Assembly: GCA_033782935.1 (NCBI GenBank)
Contig: JAWQEG010000416.1
Coordinates: forward strand, 62,001 to 126,000
Direction of reading: 5' to 3'
DNA length: 64,000 nucleotides
Source: Petrolisthes cinctipes
Lineage: Eukaryota > Arthropoda > Malacostraca > Decapoda > Porcellanidae
Shown: in pieces, positions 43,220 to 54,789 of the stretch
Position numbering within the stretch: the stretch's first letter is position 1
Layout: each line of letters opens with the position of its first letter
The notes under the pieces: model-generated
Database searches by the model: none
What the model was told of the DNA's origin: nothing
What the model saw: only the letters and a program-made list of their open reading frames with translations
Made by a program: the position numbers and the translations under genes

Positions 43220-44198
43220 ACTGGGCTTCCTTCTCTCATGTCTAAAGTAATAGTGCAATTTTCTAATTACTTTAATGCCAGTATAACTCTAACATGGTGC
43301 TGATGATGGACCACTTGGAACTGGCACATCATTGTTGACCATCATTTTAAGAATAGATAGGTATTTACAGCATTATACAAGTAATTCTCAGCAATTAACA
43401 TGTACTTTTTCTGTCCATTATAATAAGAAATTGCTTGTGCATTCATTTGGATGATATATTATCATGGACAAAAATGGTTATCCAATTACATATTTAAAGA
43501 GTGAGTGATAGTGCGTGTACCTCCTCCAGACACAACTGATGATAACCCTGTCGATGAGCCAGTCACTATCGAGGTGGAATATGCTATACCGGTACTAGAA
43601 GTCAGTAAAGATGATGTCCGAAGCTTGCAATGTATGTACCGGTATGGTGTTACTTTCCTTTAAAACGTTCTACTTAATTAAAATATGACTTTGGTGTATG
43701 GGCTTGTGTTTCTGAAGAGGAACTAAACATTTTGTTTTGGTTTATAATGCATGTTCTTCTCCATTTTTGTGGGGACATAATACAGTGCACATAAATAATT
43801 TGGCTTGTTGTCATTTCTTTGTTTCACCATTATTAGAGAGTACACTGCTTCAGACCTACCTATACTTACAAATTGACAATTGAAGCCCCTCACCTCCACT
43901 ACCAGCTGATATATATCCATAGTTGCCTTTTCCAATTATACAACAGTATCATCCATGGCCCATATAATCCCACTGATGGGTGTAATGGCATGAGCCTGGG
44001 TTACAATAGCATGATCGTTGTAACAGACTCGTAAAATTTACTCCTGCTTAATTAACCTCAAACTTGTACCTATTCTACAAGGCTAAATCCTGGTTTAACT
44101 ACAAATATATACAGGTAATCTTTTCCTTATATCACCATCCAGAGTATTATTGCTATAAAAAAAAAACAAAGAAATTTAAACACTAATATCTTTTTACA
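43220..44198. other. no clear gene; one coding-like patch
   Basis: 43505-43640 reads open with a proline/aspartate-rich start (VRVPPPDTTDDNP) and could be a terminal exon, but nothing else supports it. Confidence 0.3.
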
Positions 44199-44366
44199 AT
44201 GTCTTCTGCAGCTTCACAGCACCAACAGAGTGAAGATACTTTTAGTTTTTCAACTACCACTCTTTTCTTTCTACTTCCTTCCTTCTTGCTGTCTCGCCTC
44301 TCTATCACCGTTTTCTGGCGCTATATGACCTCGCTGTTGCGGCGCCTAATATCAATCAATCAATTA
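44199..44366 (+). repeat. dispersed repeat sharing the I-clade LINE tail, copy 2
   Basis: Ends TGGCGCTATATGACCTCGC, then TAATATCAATCAATCAAT. It is in inverted orientation relative to copy 3 at 44870. Confidence 0.75.
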
Positions 44367-44869
44367 ACCTCTACATATTGAGAACTAAAATGTGATCAAC
44401 AACATAATCTCAGCCGCAGTTTTTCGAATCATATAATTGGACTATAAGTGATAAGGGAGAAAGGCCTATGTCATTAAAACTTTTTAAGAACGAATGAGAA
44501 GGTTAAAAATATGAGAAAGAAAAGATAAACGGTAAGAAAGAAGGGAAGGGCAAGCGAGAGAGGGATAAGACAGTAGGGATGATGTGTAAGGTTGCCAGTT
44601 ACTTGAGAGATACTGTAATATAATAGCCTATGCATAAAATTAGACCAAGTTTATTGAAAACGCCATATAGCGGCGCCTATTTAAGTTTAACATCGATTAT
44701 TTTTAAGGAAATGCATATTTAGAAGAAAAAAATCCTGGTAAATAGCTTAATGAATTTGTTGACAAATATGATTGTTAAAAAAGTTAGAAAATTAAACCGT
44801 CTTCTGCCGAAAAAGAAAACAAAACAGCTGGGCTTGGGAGAAGGTGATAAATAGGGTGGACTACAAGCA
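44367..44869. other. no gene seen
   Basis: AT-rich spacer between two inverted copies of the dispersed repeat. Confidence 0.45.
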
Positions 44870-45055
44870 CGAGGAATTGGATTGATATTAGGTGGCGCAA
44901 CAGCGAGGTCATTTAGCACCAGGAAAAGGTGATAGAGAGGTGTGACAGCAAGCAAGAATGAAATAGGAAGAAAGGAGGGACAGTTGAAGAAATATAAGCT
45001 AGTGGCGGGGGCCGAAGGGGCGCCCAAACCCTTAAAGTATTGCCCACATCATTAC
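44870..45055 (-). repeat. dispersed repeat sharing the I-clade LINE tail, copy 3
   Basis: Read on the minus strand it begins near GATGTGGGCAATACTTTAAG and ends CACCTAATATCAATCC. It is closest to copy 1 at 3491. Confidence 0.75.
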
Positions 45056-45565
45056 AGGCAATACTCCCCTACGGGGCAAGCACGAGGGATAAAAGGAATA
45101 CAGGGATAGCTGTCTAATATCCAAAGGATAATATATATTCAGTAGTCTATCCCACTACGATGGTGAACAAAAGACAGTGCCTTTATTTAAAGGACATAAT
45201 GTAACAGATATTCTAATTACATTTGTTTGTTATTACTTTTCAACTAATCACCTTCATTTTTCTTACCCTCTTCCCCCTCACCCTCGCCTCAAATCATCAC
45301 ATTTCTTCTCTCCTATATCCACCTACGTTAATGCAGTATGCACTTCTTTAAACGAGGATTCTTCAAACTACGGGTCCCGAATTCCTCCAAACTGGGTCGC
45401 AGGCTCACAAAAATAAATACATGAATAAAATAGAATAATAATGTTCGTGACAATAAAATAAATATGAAGTTCATACATGAATCCACCTAACGTATTTTTA
45501 TAATCGAATATTCATATATTTAATTATCAATAAAACAAAATCATTGCACGAATATTAGCCTTCTT

Positions 45566-45575
45566 GAGAGAGAAT

Positions 45576-45602
<27 letters not shown>
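45566..45602. repeat. GA microsatellite
   Basis: GA run with one early interruption. The surrounding 45056-45957 shows no supported gene. Confidence 0.9.
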
Positions 45603-45606
<4 letters not shown>

Positions 45607-45957
45607 GTAGGTGAGGCAGTGTTTATAATTCTGGTTAGAATTCCTTTTAATCATAAATATTACGTTTCAGTTTCTGGCCTTGTATTTTCTTTGGTTGATA
45701 ATTCTGATCATTTGTAAAAGATCTTTCTGTATGGGTCGCGAGAATGATGTCATAGTAAAAACTGAGTCACGACTGAAAAAGTTTAAAGAACCCTGCTTTA
45801 TACTATTGGTGATTCGATACCGTTCACAGTGTATGCTTCATTCATTCCTCCTGACACACGTCTCTCTACCTGATCATTCGTTACCCTCCTATATAGCTCC
45901 GCCCACATTTCTCTCCTCCTCTCCCACTAACATCCCCCCTCCCTCCACCTGCAACTG

Positions 45958-48079
45958 TTACCAGATCCGACGAGGCCCAAACCAAGTCGCTGATGGATGG
46001 GGTGTGGACCATTGATCTGTCCGGAGCTGTACATTAGAATGACGACTCTTAATGCAAATTATTACAATTGTGATTTCTTTTTTCTGCTGCCCTCTGGTAA
46101 GGATTTTCATGGGACACTCTACACCAGGTGGTTCACCAGAAGCCTCAGACACTTCAGGCAAGGGGAATCGATCAGGGAACATACTAGCTATGTTGTGAAT
46201 TACGCAACATGCAACGATAATTGATGTCACATTGTTTATGTCAACCTCCAGATGTTTCAGGCATCGAAACCTACCCTTCAATAGACCAAAAGCATTTTCT
46301 ATTACGACTCTAGACTTTGATAATTTGTTATTGGATATGGACTGTTTATTTGTTAGGTGCCCAAGATCTTTGAATGGAATCATTAAACTTGTTTCTAATT
46401 TAAATCCTGAGTCACCAGCTAAATGCAACTCATGCCTGGGAAATGAATCATTAGGTGGATTTCTAAAAGCAGAACTTAACTTGTGGGAGAGGTCTAAACA
46501 TCGCTGATCATGAATACTTCCAGGACATCCTGTTGATATATGAGTAAATTTCTTGTTTGCATCACACACTGCGAGCAACACGACACTGTGGGTCATTGTA
46601 CGATCTAAGTAATCTTTCTGCTGCTTTTCTGGGGCCTGAAGTTTTTTATGAGTTGCATCTATAGCTCCAACAATAATAGGAAATCTTGCAATTTCATAAA
46701 ATTCTGTTTCAGTTTCATCAACATTTGATGGCCAACTAATTATCTGATCTGTTAATTGGCATATTAAAAGAATAGTTGCATAGAACACACGATGCACAGC
46801 ACTGATTGTCCTTTGAACCTGAACTGCAGTTTCCCGAAATATTGTCTTGTTTCCTAAAAACCATAATGTTAACGATAATCTTTTGATGGCAGGAATCTCT
46901 TCTTTGCCATGGACTCTGGATGGAGCATCATATTTCGTTATCTTCTCCAGCAAATAGTGAAATGCATACTTTGTAACACGAAGATGCTGGAAGAATATTC
47001 TTTCATCCATGGCCAATAAGTCTCCAGGAAATGAACGATCACTTTCTTCATGTGTTCTGCAACACAGGAGCAAAACACTATTAGCACAGTAGTCTATACA
47101 TCACTCCGGTGGTACTGTAGTGCAAACAACTGTAAAAGCGGATGTTCTGGCCAACCCAAGATCTGATTTATTACAGGTATAATTACAGAAGTACTGCGTT
47201 CTTGGCTAGGGCCGCGCCAGGCCCGGCTAGGTCCCGGGAATTTTCCCTGGTCACTTTATGATAGTTTACATCGGTTATATCCCGGTAGTTTGCCCAGGTT
47301 AGGTCCCGGTAGTTTGCCCAGGTAAGATCCCGGTAGTCTTCTGTGGTCTAGGTTAGGTTAGGTCAGACTAATTTCCAAATTATATTTGTAAAACGGGGCA
47401 TCTCCGAGAGAAACATCATAGATGAAAAGTGTCTTAGAATGGTCCAAAATAGTAGGTAATGATACTAAAATATACAATATATTGAACTCAGTACTTCTGT
47501 AAATTTACCTTATTACATGGTATGTGAAACATCATGGTACAAATGATCTTGGAAGTTGATTCTGGTGCAAAAACCTGTCACCTAAAAAGATGGTTACGTT
47601 TGTGACTGAAAGTGCATTGAATGAAAGTTATGCAGAGTAGAGATATATCTATTGCATTACTGTATGTTAAAAATATTCTTATTCACACTTGTTTTGTAAT
47701 TTAAGGTGAAAAATGTATCCACAATGCAACTTCTATTCTAATTAATTTCATGTGAAACACCCCGATTTCCATCATTCAATTTATGCAGAGGGAAATCATT
47801 TCTCTCGATGCAGTCCATCATTCAGAAAAAAGAACTAATAAAATAGCTGGATGCCCTGAGGTTGAAGCTGGATTACAGATGACAGTGGAAAAATGTTATG
47901 GTCCAGCGTGAAGGCCTTTTCTAGTATCAAACAACTTTTCCTTACCGTGACATATCTGCGAAGCCCATAACTACACTACCAACATGTGCAGGTAGGGAAT
48001 CACTAGATTCATCATCGAATTCTGCGAGTGCCGCGCACAATACTGGGAAAAACTGCTCTGCTGGGTCTTGTGATGTCAT
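45958..48079 (-). CDS. HARBI1-like PIF/Harbinger nuclease, two exons
   Basis: Exon 2 (47056-45958) is a long open frame. Exon 1 (48079-47946) starts at an ATG encoding MTSQDPAEQFF. It ends at a GTAAG donor and joins in phase to exon 2 after a TTGCAG acceptor, giving an intron of 889 bp (47057-47945). Seen: a helix-turn-helix-like region (KRLSLTLWFLGNKTIFRET), then the DDE triad in VGAIDATH, GSIHDQR and SRVVIENAFGLLKGRF, with AGDSGFKLETSLMIPF between. All three catalytic residues are present. The total is about 411 codons, near the usual family size. Harbinger transposons also need a Myb-like partner, which I did not find, and no terminal inverted repeats were found, so domestication is possible. 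The last 60 residues are not family-like and may reflect read-through. Confidence 0.85.
47270..47345. repeat. short tandem repeat in the Harbinger intron
   Basis: Three copies of CCCGGTAGTTTGCCCAGGTT with small changes. Related copies lie at 42520-42590. Confidence 0.8.
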
Positions 48080-48106
48080 CTTCAATGTTTACAAACAAAG
48101 GAACAT

Positions 48107-48190
48107 CAACCCGGGTTGGTGGTCGGCGTGTTCTATTTATACCATACAACCCGGGTTTTTCGGAGCAACACAGGTTGCCAACCCGGGTTG
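48107..48190. promoter_or_regulatory. three palindromic CAACCCGGGTT motifs upstream of the Harbinger gene
   Basis: CAACCCGGGTTG at 48107-48118 and 48179-48190, and CAACCCGGGTTT at 48147-48158, within 111 bp of the start codon. TTCTATTTA (48131) and TTAAATAGAA (near 48203) form an inverted pair around them. They could be transposase or repressor binding sites, or part of a terminal repeat. This is inferred from spacing only. Confidence 0.4.
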
Positions 48191-48819
48191 ATCGAGTGGC
48201 TTAAATAGAAGACGCATATTAATATGGCCGACAGATAATTAGAATTGGCTTAATTAGTGCATGCAACTTGCAATCAGTGCCAAATAAACAAAAATTATGA
48301 TGTAATAAGATGTTGTAGTATTATTTAAGGAGGTATAGGCTGCTTGGATAATTTTTGTACATATTATTATGGAAGACAAAATTTAAAGGATTATTTATAT
48401 GTAATCAAACTTGCAATTTTTTACCAGTAGCCTACTTACAATTTTCTACCAGTGTTTACACTGCTGCAGAGGTCATAATTATTAAATGTAAATAATATTT
48501 ATTATTAAAGAAAAATGTGGTTACTCAGTTAATTGATTCTTTACCTAACATATACCTAACCATGCAATTTCCGTGAAATTTCAACATGTGAGGGTTGGTA
48601 TAATATCCATCAAGTTTTCAGTAATAATAAAGAGTGTCCAATTTGTGTTGTTGTTTTTCCCTCCACCTAAACTCGAGATATGAGGTTGGGTACCTATATA
48701 ATAATTGTAATGATTTTATTTGGAGATCAGTTGGCCTTCTCTGTGGTTATTTTAAATCTTGCCAAAGTGTATTCCTAATACTAATCCTTTTATTGCTTTC
48801 CTATGATATGACGATTCCG
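48191..48819. other. no gene seen
   Basis: AT-rich region without recognisable structure. Confidence 0.45.
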
Positions 48820-49451
48820 TCAAATGATAATTTTTCGGCTATTATTTTGGTTCAGCACCTTCGGCAAGCCAGTTCTTCGGCTCCACGTATCTGGTCTGTT
48901 TTTGTCGTCAGATAGTGCTTGCTCCAAGCCCGCTTGGCACCCCATGCTGACGCTTGGACAACAAAAACACCACATATATGCACCATTCCCAGAACTCTCA
49001 AAGGTTGTCCAGTGATTCCTGCTAGTTGTATTAAACATTTAGACTTATCCATAGTGAGACCCAATCTACTCGTAGTGCTTTTCCTTATTAACGTTACGTT
49101 ACTTCCGGTGTCTAGCATTGCAGTACAAATTTCTTTCTTTTACAATTATATGTATGACTGGAGTGAGGCTCGTCGGGTCTAGTCATTGAGGAGGATTGGT
49201 GACAACTCCTTCGATCATCCCAACTGGTGAATTTGATTGTCTAGTATTACTCGGGCTTTTAAGGTTTTGATTTGATTGATGAGCAGGAGGACAGATGGGC
49301 TTTGATTTGATTGATGAGCAGGAGGACAAATGGGCTTTCCCGGACAAGTGGTATTACCTCGACGACAACCACAACGCAAGCAATCAAAGCAATGTTCCCT
49401 CGGTGGTTTTCTCCAACAATCTCTTAGACTCTTAGAGTATGGGTTCTGCAT
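48820..49451 (-). pseudogene. LTR-retrotransposon gag-protease fragment
   Basis: The 49451-49215 frame has a cysteine cluster (CFDCLRCGCRRGNTTC) like a zinc knuckle. The 49118-48852 frame has MLDTGSNVTLI, the D-T-G active site of a retropepsin, with the flexible-flap-like continuation. A tandem duplication of about 36 bp (GATTTGATTGATGAGCAGGA at 49266 and 49302) lies between them. RT and integrase are absent and the coding is broken, so it is a truncated remnant, probably Ty3/gypsy or BEL-type. Confidence 0.7.
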
Positions 49452-49800
49452 TGATAAAATGCACAGAACGTCCTAGACCATGGCATTGTTGATGTCGGTG
49501 TAGAGGATTGATTGATTGATTTATTGATGCCATTAGGCATCTGGCAGCGCAACAACAATGGTCATATACCGCCCAACATATAAAGGTCATCTACATCATT
49601 AATAAAATATGTACAAAAATTAAATAATTTTCACTACCTCAAAAGGGAGAAGCAGCATGAATAAAACCCACGTCTTCCAAAAGATCATATATTAATGAAA
49701 TAACCTATTTAAGTTAGATATATACAAGAATTGAAATATTAACGAAAGAAACATTAAACTTTAACTACCTAAAAATTAATAGCCATAAATACAATAAAAT

Positions 49801-51981
49801 TCACAATTTGTGGAGAAGGCCAGCCTCCTCCACATAGGAGAGGGTGTTCCCTGCCACACAACAAGCCTCCTCCCCGAGCACCTGGAAGAGACTGTAAGAA
49901 CCGTCACCCTTCCGGTACTCGGAGAGGTACCTACGACGAAGGTCCCCAAGGCTGGGACACTCGACAATAAGATGCCGTACTGTCAAAGGGACCAGACAAT
50001 CATCACAGTAGGGAGGGTGAGCCCTCTCCATTAAAAAGCCATGAGTCAATAATGTGTGGCCAATGCGGAGACGGACAAGAGCCGTCTCCCACCGGCGGGA
50101 CATGCCACTGTAGCTCCACAATCCAAGGCGCTGGCGGATGTCACGGAGCTCGTTAGCCCCGATGGCATCCCATCTGTCCTGCCAGCAGGAACGAACGGTA
50201 GCATCTATGTAGGGTCGAAGGTCCACTGCAGGAACAGGATGACACCTGGCAGGAGGCCGGGAATTGGAGACCACAGCCTTAGCCAGGGCGTTAGCCCGCT
50301 CATTCCCATCAACACCCACATGGGCCGGGACCCAACAAAAAGTGACTTTGCGGCCACGACGACCCAGGAGGACAAGCCACTCAAGAATGGCCAACACCAG
50401 GGGATGGGTAGAGTTAAAATTGCACAAGGCCTGCAAGGCACTACAGGAATCGCTAAAAATAGTAAACGAAGGCTGAGGGAGAGTAAAAATCACTTGGAGG
50501 GCATATAAAATGGCCGAGAGCTCCGCAGTAAAAATGGACATGACAGAAAGGAGCCTGCCTCCACGGCAAAAGTCAGGAAAGACAACTCCAAAGCCAACTC
50601 CAGCATCAGACTTTGACCCATCAGTGTACACAGGGAGGGATTCCCTGTGAGTGAAGGCATGTTCTAAAAAGAGGGAACGAGCCACTGGAGGAGGAAGAAA
50701 TTCCTTCTTGTCTGTAAAGCAGGTGCAGGGGAAAACTTCTGGAAGAAGCCATGGAGCCACCCTGGGGACCCTCACAGGACAAATCTGAAAGTCATCTATG
50801 CCCATCTCCTCCATAGCCTTTCTGACCCGGAAGCCAAAGGGCCATGGTGCACGAGAATGTAAAAGGTAGTACTGAGACATAATATCAGATGACACCGCCA
50901 AGCAAGGTAGGGTGTCAGGAAGTCGATGTAATCGATGCCAACAACGAACCATCAAGGACTGGCGACGGAGATCAAGAGGTGGCTCATTAGCGTCCACCAG
51001 GAGACTGGGGATTTGGGACGACCTGAAGGCTCCGGTCGCCAGACGTACTCCAGCATAATGAACAGGGTCTAAAACTCTGAGACGGGCATCGGTGGCAGAA
51101 GAGTACACCTCACACCCATAGTCGAGTTTTGACCTAATAACAACATGGTATAGGCAGAGGAGGGTGGCCCGATCAGCCCCCCAGGATGTATGGCTCAGGA
51201 CCCTCAACAGGTTAAGAGCTTTGAGGCAAGAGACCTTAAGTGTACGTAAGTGGGGAACCCAAGTCAAACGTTTGTCTAAAAGGAGACCCAAAAAGCGAGT
51301 CTCCTCGACACATCGTATCCGATGACCATACATGAATAAGTCCGGATCCGGGTGGATGCCTCGGATGCGGCAGAAGTGCATAGCAACTGTCTTGGAAGGA
51401 GAAAATCGAAACCCATGAGAATCAGTCCAACGTGACACCCTGTCAAGGGCAAGCTGCATGCGCCGCTCCGCCACTGACATACGGGAAGCAGCAAACCAGA
51501 CTGCTAGGTCGTCAACGTACATCGAGTTAGCTATACTGTCTGGAAGGTATGATGCAATGGCATTAATTGCTACTGCAAACAATGTGACACTGAGGACGCT
51601 TCCCTGGGGGACGCCCTCCTCCTGTGCAACAGATGCTGAGTGGGTTGTACCAACCCTCACAGAAAAACTGCGACCACTGAGAAACTCCTTAAGAAAGCGT
51701 GGAAGGCGACCCCGCAGGCCATATAAATGGAGTTGCTGCAGGATGCCTTATTGCCATGTAGTGTCATAGGCTTTCTCTAAATCAAAGAATACACAGACAA
51801 GGTGTTGATGTCGTGCAGAAGCCTCACATGCAGCAGCTTCCAACCTGACCAGAGCATCTGCAGTGGAACGGTATTTACGAAAGCCAGACTGGGACGGAGA
51901 CAGAAAATCACCCCGTTCCAAGAAGTATACCAGTCTGACATTCACCATCTTTTCAAATAGTTTACAGAGACAGGAGGTCAA
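49801..51981 (-). pseudogene. I-clade LINE reverse transcriptase and RNase H
   Basis: One frame with a single internal stop (TAA at 51748-51750). Seen in RT: SPSQSGFRKYRSTADAL, FFDLEKAYDTTW, VPQGSVLSVTLF, MYVDDLAVW (active site) and FLGLLLDKRLTW. RNase H: LPVYTDGSKSDAGVG, IFTAELSAILYAL, FSDSCSALQ and DGNERANALAK, where asparagine stands in place of the usual last aspartate. A C-terminal region with cysteines and histidine (CDDCLVPLTVRHLIVECP) follows. The protein copies element RNA at the target and removes the RNA strand. The lone stop suggests moderate age. Confidence 0.9.
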
Positions 51982-52102
51982 GGCAATTGGTCGATAATTG
52001 AGGGCAACACCAGAGTCCTTGCCCGGCTTGAGAAAAGGAAGGATGGTAGCAACCCTGCACCCAGAAGGAAGACACCCTCCAGCCAGATTCTGTTATATAC
52101 AG

Positions 52103-53476
52103 CTAAAAGAAATGAGATCGCTTCCTCACCCAAGTGTCGTAACATTGCATATGGGATGTTGTCTGGCCCAGGAGAAGTGTCGCCGCAGAGAGAGAGAGAG
52201 CAGAATGCAGGTCTCTCAGGGTGAATATATGGTTATAACTTTCATTCTCGTTCCCTGAGAAATCCAGGACAGTACGCTCCTTGACTCTTAACTCATGCCT
52301 GACAGCCAGAGGTCGAGAGTCACGGCTGGAGACTTTTGCAAAAGCCTCCGCCATGGTATTGGCCACTGTCAAACCATCCATGACCTTAATTCCATTGACC
52401 TTAAGTACAGGTGGAGAACTAGGAGAAAACTTCCCCGCCATCTTACAGACTCTTCTGAACACTTGGGTGAGTGGAGTTTTAGTATTAATTGAAGACACAT
52501 AGGCCTTCCAAGATGCACGTCGGGCCTCTTTTAAAACTCGTCTAGCCCGAGCCCTTGCCCGTCGGAAGTCCTCTAAAAGAGTTGGGTCCCCACGATTGCG
52601 ACGAAGGCGAGAGAAAGCAGCGCGCTTCTCCCGCACAGCAGTGGTGCAGACTGGTGACCACCAAGGGACAGGACGTTTGGGAAAGTAGCCAGAAGTTCTA
52701 GGGATAGAGTTGAGAGCAGCAGAGTGGAGCATATCAGTGAAATATGTTACAGCCTCGTCAGAGCTACCGAAATCGGCTACAGAAGAGACCGAAGAAGTTA
52801 GCTCTCTAAAAAACTGCCAGTCAGCCTTCTCTAATTTCCACCTAGGAAGACGAGACTGTGGTTCGTACCTGTTACCTTCTAAAAGTATAGGGAAATGGTC
52901 ACTGCCATATAAGTCAGGCAACACTCTCCAAGTAAAATCCAACAGAGCACTGGGTGAGCAAAGGGAAATGTCAATGGCGGTAAAAGTCCCAGTAGGGCTA
53001 TTATAATGTGTCACATCTCCCGTATTTAAAACCCCTAATCCCTCATCCTCAATAAAAGAAGCCAATAAAACACCCCTGGGGTTGACCGAACTGTCACCCC
53101 ACAGAGGATGACAACCATTAAAATCACCCAATAAAATAAAGGGAAATGGAAGGTCCCGTACAAGATGGTTGAGATCACCCCTCTCAACTGTAACACTGGG
53201 AGGAAGGTATAGACTGCATACAGTGTCCATAAAAACCTTAACTGCAACAGCCTGGAGCGGAGTGTCAAGCTCCAGGCTCGTGCATGGAATATCTCGGCGA
53301 ACTAGGATGGCAGAGCCACCATGATGACCCTGCCCTTCAAATGAATTGGAATAAAATGCAGAGTATGCTGGAGGACTGGCAGGAATGTAGTCCCCAAGCA
53401 TTGTCTCTTGGAGAGAAACACATGCAGGAGAGAAGCTAGAGAGAAGAACGCGCAGTTCCTCCCAAGAAGCACGCAA
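52103..53476 (-). pseudogene. I-clade LINE endonuclease and linker
   Basis: Begins with RASWEELRVLLSSFSPACV, then LQETMLG (catalytic glutamate), ILLGDFNGCHPLWG, FTAIDISLCSP and GSDHFPILL, the APE endonuclease motifs in order. A basic linker (RLRRNRGDP, RRARARARRVLKEARRASW) leads toward RT. The frame is lost at a CT repeat (about 52189-52201), after which the RT-entry sequence continues in a different frame. Removing that slippage would make endonuclease and RT one protein. Confidence 0.9.
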
Positions 53477-53511
53477 GCCACGGCAATTCCACTGAAGGAC
53501 CTTGAACGGTG

Positions 53512-54410
53512 TTACTTTAGTACTGATTTTTGGGAAGCCTCACGGAGGTACTTCCCACTACCACCTCGACCTGAGAGTTTATTCAAACAATAAGATTTGT
53601 CTAATCCTGGGCCACTAGAAGAAGAGCGAACCCGAGGAGTAGTACTTGGGGCAGTAATTGGGACCCGTAGACGAGTCCCTGAAGCATCTGATATGTTAGA
53701 AGAAGATGAAGGTATATGAGATGGGATATTCTTTGAAACAATTACATTGGTTCTGTCCTGTACAGCAGTGGTATTACTGACACAGGCAGATACATCAACA
53801 TCCATAATACAGGTGGTAGAATCACTCCGCTGCTCAAGCGGAAGAGAAAGTGAATCTTTTGAAGTCACAACATCCGTGGCATCCACATTAACTTCACGCC
53901 CCTCTGATGATCCCGAAGGAAGCTTGCGAGGAGGAACTTCTGTTGAATCAAGAGATTCATCAAAGCCACGAGAACGCTTCTGGTGAAATTGAGAGGAAAC
54001 TATGGATGAGTCCACAGTGATGGTTGCCTCACAAGGTGGAACATCTATAGAGTCAAGTGCCTCAGAGGAACCACGAAGGCGTCTCTGTGGCAGTTTAGGT
54101 GACTTAAGTTTCCTTTTGGGAGAGCGTGTGGCAGCGTGAACCTCTACCACATGGACACCTTTAGCTAAAGTCTAAGAATTGTCATCAGTTGAAGGGTCAC
54201 CAAAATGAGTGTCTGATAAAGTTTCCAAGACAGAGAAACTATTATGTAGAGTAACCTTAGAAACGTTCTCACTAGAGCAAGAAGCAGCTGCCTCTTGAGA
54301 GGGTTGAGAGGGTGCTGCAACCAATTTAGGGCGAAGGGAGGAGGCGTATGTCTTCACACCACCATCCTTCTGTCGCCTGAATAGGTTCTCGTGGTCTTTG
54401 CCAAACCAGC
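53512..54410 (-). pseudogene. I-clade LINE ORF1-like C-terminal part
   Basis: The 54357-54172 and 54150-53512 frames are serine/proline-rich and basic (SPKRKLKSPKLPQRRLRG) with no surviving zinc knuckle. A stop near 54172 separates them. They lie directly before the endonuclease, where ORF1 of I-type LINEs ends. The element appears cut off near 54440, where the knuckle region should be. Confidence 0.55.
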
Positions 54411-54440
54411 AGGGAAGTCGAATAGTATACAGAGTGGAGG

Positions 54441-54629
54441 TGGAACAAAGAAAGTCTCTATTATTTTTACAATCTTTATTTACTTACAATTGACCCAATA
54501 ACTATTAATTTACCATGACTGATATAAAAATATTCCTCCCTTTGAATTTAAACCCTTAACTCATTAATTATCAAAACAGAGCAAAAAAACATTAATTGAT
54601 TACAATAACTTAATCAATGGATGTTTAAA
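54441..54629. other. no gene seen
   Basis: Short AT-rich junction between the LINE and the MITE; no structure recognised. Confidence 0.4.
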
Positions 54630-54784
54630 GTCAAAAGTCCTGTCACCTCGCTTGCTTCACTGAGGCACGCGATGCTCATAGACTCGAGTTTATTAGGTGT
54701 AGAAAACGTGCGTATTTCTCGAGTCCATGAACACTGCTTGTCTCGGTGAAGCAAGTGTGGCGACACGACTTATGTCGCCGACTG
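54630..54784. mobile_element. Tc1/mariner-type MITE, left-truncated second copy
   Basis: The complement matches 13373-13536 over nearly its whole length. The right end GTCGCCGACTG is followed by TA (54785-54786). The left terminus is missing. Confidence 0.8.
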
Positions 54785-54789
54785 TACAG

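Larger units (their letters stand above)
49505..54440 (-). mobile_element. I-clade LINE (EN, RT, RNase H), 5' truncated
   Basis: The minus strand carries ORF1-like coding (54357-53512), then endonuclease (53476-52103) and RT with RNase H (51981-49801). It ends in GGCGGTATATGACC, TGCCTAATGGCATCAAT and a CAAT-repeat tail at 49505-49530. RNase H after RT is characteristic of the I group (I, Nimb, Outcast and relatives). The RT is mildly broken. Confidence 0.88.

Noticed and set aside
45680..46015. A 111-codon plus-strand frame overlapping the Harbinger 3' end
   Set aside because: No domain is seen; the composition looks like translated non-coding sequence.
50056..50508. A 150-codon plus-strand frame inside the I-clade LINE
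   Set aside because: It is antisense to the RNase H domain of the LINE.
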